Shown: positions 7,752 through 12,323 of the stretch, in pieces
Layout: every line of letters starts with the position of its first letter
Numbering within the stretch: the first letter of the stretch is position 1
Assembly (NCBI GenBank): GCA_023621975.1
Contig: JAMOAC010000031.1
Span: 1 to 12,323, forward strand
Length of the DNA stretch: 12,323 bases
From: Bacillota bacterium
GTDB lineage: Bacteria > Bacillota_A > Clostridia > Acetivibrionales > DUMB01
Direction: 5' to 3'
Translations under genes and position numbers: made by a program
The notes under the pieces: model-generated
What the model was told of the DNA's origin: nothing
What the model saw: only the letters and a program-made list of their open reading frames with translations
The model's database searches: none

Positions 7752-7952
7752 TTACAAAAAGTCAGCACTATAAATTCCTAATTGTTTCATTGAATTTGCT
7801 ACGTCATCTGCCATATCCCAGATTGAAAATCCTTCCGAAACATTCTCAAAGTTGATGGTATTGATTTCTGGAGGCTAATTTTTATAGTATCTGCCTGAAG
7901 AAACATGTCAGTCTTTTTTCAGGTGATTTTCGGAACAGAAGGTATGAACATA
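7752..7952 (-). pseudogene. 3' gene remnant in frame with the beta-CASP pseudogene
   Basis: Directly after the stop of the MBL-fold gene the same frame continues with two further stops (TGA at 7908-7910, TAG at 7875-7877) to a TAA at 7752-7754. Segments read CSENHLKKD, then VSSGRYYKN, then a 40-codon open run including NFENVSEGFSIWDMADDVAN and KQLGIY. The composition looks like a folded protein C-terminus, but I do not recognise it. It lacks a start codon and ribosome site. It may be the end of a fifth operon gene whose start was deleted, or a C-terminal extension of the preceding gene; the first seems more likely because VLFKKDGETFYI is a natural end for the nuclease family. Confidence 0.4.
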
Positions 7953-8957
7953 TCAAATGTAAAATGTTTCGCCATCTTTCTTAAATAAAACCTGATCAGA
8001 CAGATTTTTGAACAATTCGGGAGCCATCGTGTGAATTGGTATCACTTTCTTCGGTTTTAATTCCTGCAATACCTTTTTAATATCGGACGTAGTTGCGTGC
8101 CCTCCGGTGTGCAGTTCAAATGTCGAAAAACCTTTTTTATTCAGCAAAAACTCAAATTCTTTTTGATGGTCGCTGTTTCGGTATCCGCTCTATAGTGAAT
8201 AAATAAGCAGTCCGTTTTGAAGACCCGCAATTCTGATATTTTGCCACATTGAAGGACGAACAGCCATAATAATATTATTTTGGATCTTTTTCAACTTATC
8301 TTCTTGAATGTAATTAGATGAAAAGCGTTTAGCATAATGTTGTTTACCAGTTTTATTCAAGAATTTCAGCATTGCCTGAGAAGGATTTAATACTTTTATA
8401 ATAGGATAGTTTGGGGATGGATAGGGCAGTTGATTGTTGCCAAGCCGCCTGAGTTCATATAAAATGTTGGCAATATAAGTATCAACGACAAAGATTCTGT
8501 CAAGTCTTACCGCTGACCGGTAAAAACTTACGAGCCTGTCGATATTCTGGGTTGATGATTGAAACAATACCGGTCCTTTGAAATTTTCAATTTTCTTGAC
8601 AAGCCGTTCTTCAAGCTCCTGCTCAGTGAAAACTTCCTGATCCTCCCGCCCGAGAATTGTACCTTCAATTAAAAGCGCATCAGCTCCTTTTTTAGCTTTA
8701 GCAATAAACCTGTCAAGGCAGGCAAACTTCCGTCCATGACCGCGGAAGTCTCCGGTATAAATGATTGTTTTTTCTTTATCCGAAATTTCAAATGCAGCTG
8801 CATCAAAGGCTGAATGATCCATTAAAAATGGCATAATCCTGAAGTCACCAATTTGGAAAGGCTCATACATATTGAATTCGCAAACGTTTGACAGATATAA
8901 CGGTTCCTCATGGAAAGGTACTATTTCATGGGCCCCTCTATAAATCGTTATCAGCAT
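7953..8957 (-). pseudogene. beta-CASP MBL-fold nuclease (RNase J-like), broken
   Basis: One frame of 334 codons with an internal TAG at 8190-8192. Visible are DHSAFDAAAF, the GDFRGHGRK loop and LLIEGT; after the TAG come HTGGHAT and VIPIHT, which fit beta-CASP motifs B and C. These belong to MBL-fold nucleases that process RNA or DNA with two zinc ions. The residues before the TAG read GLLIYSL and those after it SGY; the family commonly has YSMW-x-GY, so the stop probably replaced a Trp (TGG to TAG). The start MLITIYRGAHEI resembles the family's first strand but runs straight into the stretch leading to IGDF. About 70-80 residues with the HxHxDH zinc motif are missing, apparently by an in-frame deletion. 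Premature stop plus loss of HxHxDH makes activity very unlikely. It is the fourth gene of the broken operon. Confidence 0.8.
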
Positions 8958-9021
8958 CTGTGAATCAGATCCTTTTAAAATATCGATGCATTAAATTCCA
9001 AAGTTATTCCCTTACTTATTC

Positions 9022-9726
9022 CTATAATTCTTCAAAATAATAGTGTTTATCAATAACTTCATTATCTTCGCTCATTAAAAACATGTCCACCCCAAGAGCT
9101 TTCATTAGCTTTTTAATGTTTGTATCATGAATTTGCATATGCGGAATGCTGAGTTGGTAAACAAGAACAGCTTTACGCAAATCAGTTTCGGCGGGTAGCT
9201 CAAAGTCAACCTTCAACTTGTTGAAATCCAAAATACGGCTGTATGTTTCGATCTCGAGTACGCAACGCAGCAACGTTTCTTCGGTTTGCGGTCCTTTCAG
9301 TTCAATAATATAGATACGGTTTTTCTCCTCATTTCATGACAACAAATCGATTTTTCCGGCAGTATCGCTCAATGAATTCTTCAGCGGAGTCTGATAATCA
9401 ATGATTTTGCCTATGTAGGGATACGTATGTCCCATCATATTTCGGGCAATATGCTCCTCTTTGCGAGGTGATGCAGGATCAATAGCTTTCCATTCATGAC
9501 CGGGGGTTTTATAAGAGCTGTCTCTCCTGATCCGCTCAATTCTATCAAATGCGCTCAGATTGTTCAGAAGATGTTCTGCGATAACCTCTGTGTATTTTTC
9601 TTTTGTGTCAGATGTTACGCCCAAATAGTTTATGAAACTTTGTGTATACAGTAATGAAACCCTTTCCGGAGTCAGCCATTCATCGACCTTGTTTAAAAGC
9701 TCTGTCTTCTTATAAACAATTGCCAT
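9022..9726 (-). pseudogene. PD-(D/E)XK nuclease-like protein with in-frame TGA
   Basis: A 234-codon frame from an ATG with GGAGG seven bases upstream, interrupted by a TGA at 9334-9336 after 130 residues and then open for another 103 codons. The first half is helical (ELLNKVDEWLTPERVSLLY; AEHLLNNLSAFDRIERIRR). Around the stop the sequence reads GKIDLLS, stop, NEEKNRIYIIELKGP: an Asp, a turn, then ExK at the end of a hydrophobic strand, the metal-binding signature of PD-(D/E)XK nucleases. The helix after it (TEETLLRCVLEIETY) fits too. The stop separates the Asp from the ExK, so a 130-residue product would lack half the active site. A TGG-to-TGA change would explain it. The nuclease assignment rests on motif geometry and is moderate. 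It is the third gene of the operon. Confidence 0.65.
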
Positions 9727-9773
9727 AAAAATACCTCCTGCTATGCAAAATAATTCTCTTTATACTTTCCATT

Positions 9774-10023
9774 TTATTTCAAGTTTCTCCATTTAGTCCA
9801 CCTGGTGCATCCCGTGTCCCCGCCTCTCATGGGTCTGCCCTTCTTAACCGAACCATTATTTCCGCAGATTTCGGTATCATTATTCGGTATCACTATTAGG
9901 TATCACTGTTCGCGAGTCTTATTCTTTATGCTGCTTCTCGTCCGGTTGGGCTTGCCGCCCCTGCTCCGCTCCATATTCACATGTTACACACTTTTTGACT
10001 GTCGACGCAGACATAATTGCCAT
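9774..10023 (-). pseudogene. small four-cysteine (zinc-ribbon-like) protein, frameshifted
   Basis: Starts at ATG 10023 with GGAGG seven bases upstream, two bases after the stop of the preceding frame, so the two were coupled. It reads MAIMSASTVKKCVTCEYG, with a CxxC pair, and stops at a TAA after 34 codons. The frame resumes with DSRTVIPNSDTE, then is thrown out by an extra 13-base repeat unit. Beyond that the third frame gives EICGNNGSVKKGRPMRGGD and CTRWTKWRNLK to a TAA at 9774. The span is 250 bases; removing 13 leaves exactly 79 codons in one frame, confirming a single 13-base duplication. The intact ancestor had two cysteine pairs (CVTC plus the later C and C), suggesting a small zinc-binding protein. 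The function is unknown. Confidence 0.65.
9870..9908. repeat. three tandem 13-base repeats
   Basis: Units at 9870-9882 (ttcggtatcatta), 9883-9895 (one mismatch) and 9896-9908 (more diverged) lie inside the small four-cysteine pseudogene. One unit is extra and shifts the reading frame. The remaining similarity encodes the repeated IPNSDTE-like stretch. Confidence 0.7.
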
Positions 10024-10025
10024 GG

Positions 10026-10445
10026 TTAACCCTCCACTTCAACTTTATTTTTTGGGCTACTGTAACAGCTTGCTGTTTTAACCATAAAGTAGTCGTTCAT
10101 TGATACTGAGACGCTTTTCTGATGCTGATACCCCAATACATACTTAAAAACCATTCCCTAAAAGGCACCGATACCCTTTTTTACAAACTCATCAAGTGCT
10201 GCATTGCTTTTTCCTGTAATGAGAATAAAGTCATTACGATAATACATCAAAAATGTTTCCACTGGTGGTATTGAAAAAAGATCATTACAGAAAATAATAT
10301 GAGAAAGCAACTCCCGGTCCATAACAGCCTCAATACATTTGTCCCTATACTTTTTATAATTACTATTTTTCTGGAACTCCTGAAAATGAGGATAAAATTT
10401 TGAGAATTCATTTTCAACCTTTTTAGCTATATCTTGCACAATCAT
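10026..10445 (-). pseudogene. 139-codon protein of unknown function with in-frame TAG
   Basis: The frame starts at ATG 10445 with GAAGG upstream. It reads 95 codons (MIVQDIAKKVENEF, then a Tyr/Lys-rich helix, then YYRNDFILITGKSNAALDEF and KKGIGAF) to a TAG at 10158-10160. The same frame continues cleanly for 43 codons, GMVFKYVLGYQHQKSVSVS and on to a TAA at 10026-10028, two bases before the next gene's ATG and containing that gene's ribosome site. This tight junction shows that the native end is 10026. The stop probably replaced a Trp in GAF-W-G (TGG to TAG), which is inference. No membrane segment or known motif is visible and I do not recognise the family. It was the first gene of the operon, directly behind a strong promoter. 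Confidence 0.6.
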
Positions 10446-10492
10446 AACATACCTTCATTCTATATATATTAATCTCATTGGTGTATAAATAA

Positions 10493-10521
10493 ATAACACA
10501 AAATTATAAAACTGCTGTCAA
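10493..10521 (-). promoter_or_regulatory. promoter of the four-gene broken operon
   Basis: A consensus TTGACA -35 box (10521-10516) is followed after 17 bases by TGTTAT (10498-10493) on the minus strand. The first gene's start lies about 48 bases downstream of the -10 box. The promoter appears intact even though every gene after it is damaged. Confidence 0.6.
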
Positions 10522-10570
10522 GATTTTCTTGTTCTTTTGCGTACAGCAAGTTATTCTTACACACCTATTC

Positions 10571-10655
10571 TGTCTAATCGACCCCTATCAAAACTGCTCG
10601 TTATCTAATCTGTCAACTCACCCCTATCACTTTCAAGGCAGTTGATGTATTCCCG
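10571..10655. repeat. IS21-like end with multiple repeats
   Basis: Two related units, tgtctaatcgacccctatca (10571) and tgtcaactcacccctatcac (10611), lie about 40 bases apart. The second continues into a stretch matching 58-100. Several similar repeats near each terminus are typical of IS21-family elements. No istA or istB gene is present, so this is at most an abandoned end. The family call is inference. Confidence 0.4.
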
Positions 10656-11028
10656 TAAATAATAAGGGTTTCATGATATTGTCACCCTCAGGCAGAACAG
10701 CCGTGAGAACATCTCAATGTCTGGAGACCCTTTATTTACAGCTTTTTCAACCTTTAGACAAAGCGAAACCCCTGTCACAGGTTTCCTCAATGTCATCCAT
10801 ATAATGGCTCATGTACGTTTTTCCTGCGGTTTTTAATGGCTACTTTCAAATCCTAAAAAATAGCAGGTGAACAGCAAAAGCTTTCCACCTGCAGTTTTAT
10901 TCACATAGCCCTCCTTTATTCAGCTCATCCTCTTTCCCGAAGTGGTCCTATGGGGCTTGTCTTCTGCTTTTTCTGCAAGCAGGGCTTGGACAGATTTCTT
11001 CATGGGCATTGAATTTTTTACCAAACAT
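10656..11028. other. non-coding stretch with a small open frame and mobile-element debris
   Basis: Apart from the terminator described separately, no intact gene is seen. A minus-strand frame of 29 codons (10920-11009) reads MPMKKSVQALLAEKAEDK and ends KRMS, without a ribosome site. Another minus-strand scrap near 10740-10830 contains YMSHYMDDIEETCDRGFAL. Both may be remnants of the mobile element whose end lies at 10571-10655. Confidence 0.3.
10855..10892 (-). terminator. intrinsic terminator downstream of the 11029-12120 gene
   Basis: GCAGGTG (10863-10869) pairs with CACCTGC (10886-10892), with a shorter inner stem. On the minus strand the hairpin is followed after two bases by six U (10860-10855). 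It lies 137 bases after the stop of the large minus-strand gene and separates it from the broken operon. Confidence 0.6.
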
Positions 11029-12120
11029 TTAATGCGTGTATCGATACGCTTCAAGTAAATCTTCTCTTAATTGGCTTGTTCCTAGATCATTCAGATCAAA
11101 ACGTCTTCGCTCTGCATATTTTCCTATACTCACTATTCTTATGTCTCCACCGATTCCACTTCCTTTATTCGGCCAGATTGTAACTATGTTTTTGCGTTTA
11201 CCATTCGAATGAATTGCTTCAAGTATATATGCTCCGTCATTTCGCTCCTTGCAGGTAAAATCTTTATTTAAAAAAATGCCTGTTTCCATAAGTTCATTAA
11301 TAATTGCTTTTACCAGTTTTGGGTGGGATTCTATGCTACCTGTCGCTTGTTCTGATGAAAAATTAACCGGTTCAGAATTTGAAGCACCGTTCTGCTCTCC
11401 GAACAGATTGTTCCCAGGTTTATTAATGCGATTTCCCCAGAACACATCAAAATAAATAACATGAAACCTTTTCCCCAGCTCCGTACTTATTTCATATGCC
11501 TTCTTCTCGAGATATTGCTGCATTTCATCATACAGATCTTTTGTTTTTATATTTCCAAATGTTGAACTCCTTGACAATCCCCACCGGTAAATGCTTTCAT
11601 CATCAAAAATTTTGTTATTTTTAATAATCCAACTGTCAATCGGTAGAAACAGCAGCGGGATTAGACGCTTACGGGTTTCACTGTCTATTTCTTTCGCCAT
11701 GGCTACAATATGCTCAAGATACAGATCCACTAACTTTCGAATACGATTATATGATTCTTTTATTAAATCCGGAGAGGAATATGTGAGAAGGGCGTCCTGC
11801 AAACTTATACACAGTTTTTGTTCAAATTCATCCATTGCTTCTTTTGTTGTAATTTGCAAATTGAGTTCATTGATTATCCAATCCTTTTGCTTAATAAAAA
11901 CTTCATCACAAACTTTCATTGCTTTAACTTTATTTTCATAAAAATTCCAGTCAGAAAGTTTTTTCCCGAATGCTTGTGTGGTGTTTGTATTAACAGCTTT
12001 CTTTATAATGCCGTTTACTCTAACACCCTGGATAATCTCCTCATATTCATAAAGAACAGAAGGATTTAAAAAGATTTTTTCGGCAGACTGCAAGGCCTGA
12101 TGAAAAACAGAAACATCCAT
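11029..12120 (-). CDS. uncharacterised protein, about 363 residues
   Basis: I do not recognise this protein. It is a long undisrupted frame with normal codon use, no signal peptide and no membrane helix, so probably cytoplasmic. From the chosen start, residues 1 to about 180 are mostly helical and charged. A more distinctive block follows: FLPIDSWIIKNNKIFDDE, RWGLSRSSTFGNIKTKD and GKRFHVIYFDVFWGNR. A Ser/Asn-rich linker near 245-265 separates a compact C-terminal part (PKLVKAIINELMETG, TIWPNKGSGIGGDIRIV, RRRFDLNDLGTSQLRE). So two domains are likely. The first in-frame ATG (12156) has only a distant GGAA; the ATG at 12120 has GGGGGATCGGG upstream and is preferred. It is alone in its transcript, ending at the hairpin near 10870. 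The accessory setting suggests a host-defence or mobile-element gene, but nothing in the sequence proves it. Confidence 0.7.
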   Translation of the reverse strand: MDVSVFHQALQSAEKIFLNPSVLYEYEEIIQGVRVNGIIKKAVNTNTTQAFGKKLSDWNFYENKVKAMKVCDEVFIKQKDWIINELNLQITTKEAMDEFEQKLCISLQDALLTYSSPDLIKESYNRIRKLVDLYLEHIVAMAKEIDSETRKRLIPLLFLPIDSWIIKNNKIFDDESIYRWGLSRSSTFGNIKTKDLYDEMQQYLEKKAYEISTELGKRFHVIYFDVFWGNRINKPGNNLFGEQNGASNSEPVNFSSEQATGSIESHPKLVKAIINELMETGIFLNKDFTCKERNDGAYILEAIHSNGKRKNIVTIWPNKGSGIGGDIRIVSIGKYAERRRFDLNDLGTSQLREDLLEAYRYTH

Positions 12121-12241
12121 GATTCCCGATCCCCCAATAACTCTAAGCAATTTCATAAGTTATGTATTTCCAATATTTTATTCTCCAAAAAACGACTTGT
12201 TCCTTTATTTTTTGTTATAGTCTCAAGTAGTGGTGTAAATT

Positions 12242-12321
12242 TCGTGGAGGCTAATTGACAAAAGTAACCACGATATGATTTCTACTTTATTAGGGAAACA
12301 AAACAAAACAAATAAAGTAGA
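12242..12321. repeat. two consecutive inverted repeats at the right edge
   Basis: TCGTGG (12242-12247) pairs with CCACGA (12268-12273). Then TCTACTTTATT (12281-12291) pairs perfectly with AATAAAGTAGA (12311-12321) across 19 bases. GGAGG at 12246-12250 precedes a TTG that opens only seven codons. An ATG at 12275 is open to the window's end but has no ribosome site. This could be an untranslated leader, a mobile-element end or folded RNA; the window ends too soon to decide. Confidence 0.4.
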
Positions 12322-12323
12322 GG

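Noticed and set aside
7885..7925. Possible terminator formed by cctgaa and ttcagg near a T run
   Set aside because: The stem is only six pairs with a long loop, and the T run lies within the loop rather than after the stem.
9805..10029. Plus-strand 74-codon frame over the small four-cysteine pseudogene
   Set aside because: The minus strand has the ribosome site, operon position and cysteine pattern. The plus frame has none of these.
248..10445. Genome-wide recoding of TAG or TGA as an amino acid
   Set aside because: asnB and the methyltransferase both end normally at TAG, and intact genes use TGG for Trp. The damaged genes also carry deletions and a duplication, so decay is the simpler explanation. 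It is kept only as an alternative to test.
12230..12323. IS256-family element end with the start of a transposase
   Set aside because: The short open frame from 12275 does not match the transposase start I know for that family, and too little sequence is present.

Overview
The window is a low-G+C bacterial segment that reads as chromosomal DNA of a clostridial Firmicute. The support is AT-rich intergenic DNA, GGAGG-type ribosome sites, TTGACA/TATAAT-type promoters, a BlaI/BlaR1-type regulator pair, an XRE regulator with C-terminal membrane helices, and a CPBP protease fragment. No rRNA, tRNA or CRISPR array was seen. Much of the window is decaying accessory DNA: at least seven of about twelve genes are truncated, frameshifted or interrupted by stops.

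Layout. 58-100: a piece resembling one end of an IS21-like element. 194-1678 (+): a well-formed promoter and palindromic operator lead into a gutted blaI and a blaR1-like gene that has lost its sensor domain. 1628-3469 (-): an intact asparagine synthase, convergent with and overlapping the broken blaR1 tail. 3470-3954: a gene-poor stretch with an asnB promoter, a plus-strand terminator that serves no visible gene, and coding scraps. 3955-4713 (-): a class I SAM methyltransferase. 5068-6309 (+): a six-helix membrane diguanylate cyclase. 6418-6588 (-): a coding relic. 6802-7651 (-): an XRE membrane regulator followed at once by a CPBP protease without its N-terminal part.

7752-10445 (-) is the most interesting part. 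A near-consensus promoter (10493-10521) drives what was a tight operon: a 139-codon protein of unknown function, a 78-codon four-cysteine protein, a 234-codon PD-(D/E)XK-like protein, a beta-CASP metallo-beta-lactamase (MBL) fold nuclease, and perhaps a fifth frame. Every gene is broken, yet each frame continues cleanly after its stop. Several stops (TAG or TGA) sit where a tryptophan is likely, so one G-to-A change would explain each. Two nuclease folds next to a Cys4 protein suggest a nucleic-acid-processing or defence-like unit that died recently or is translated unusually.

10571-11028 holds IS21-like end repeats, a small open frame and the terminator of the last gene. 11029-12120 (-) is an intact protein of about 363 residues that I do not recognise. 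The right edge (12242-12321) carries two consecutive inverted repeats.
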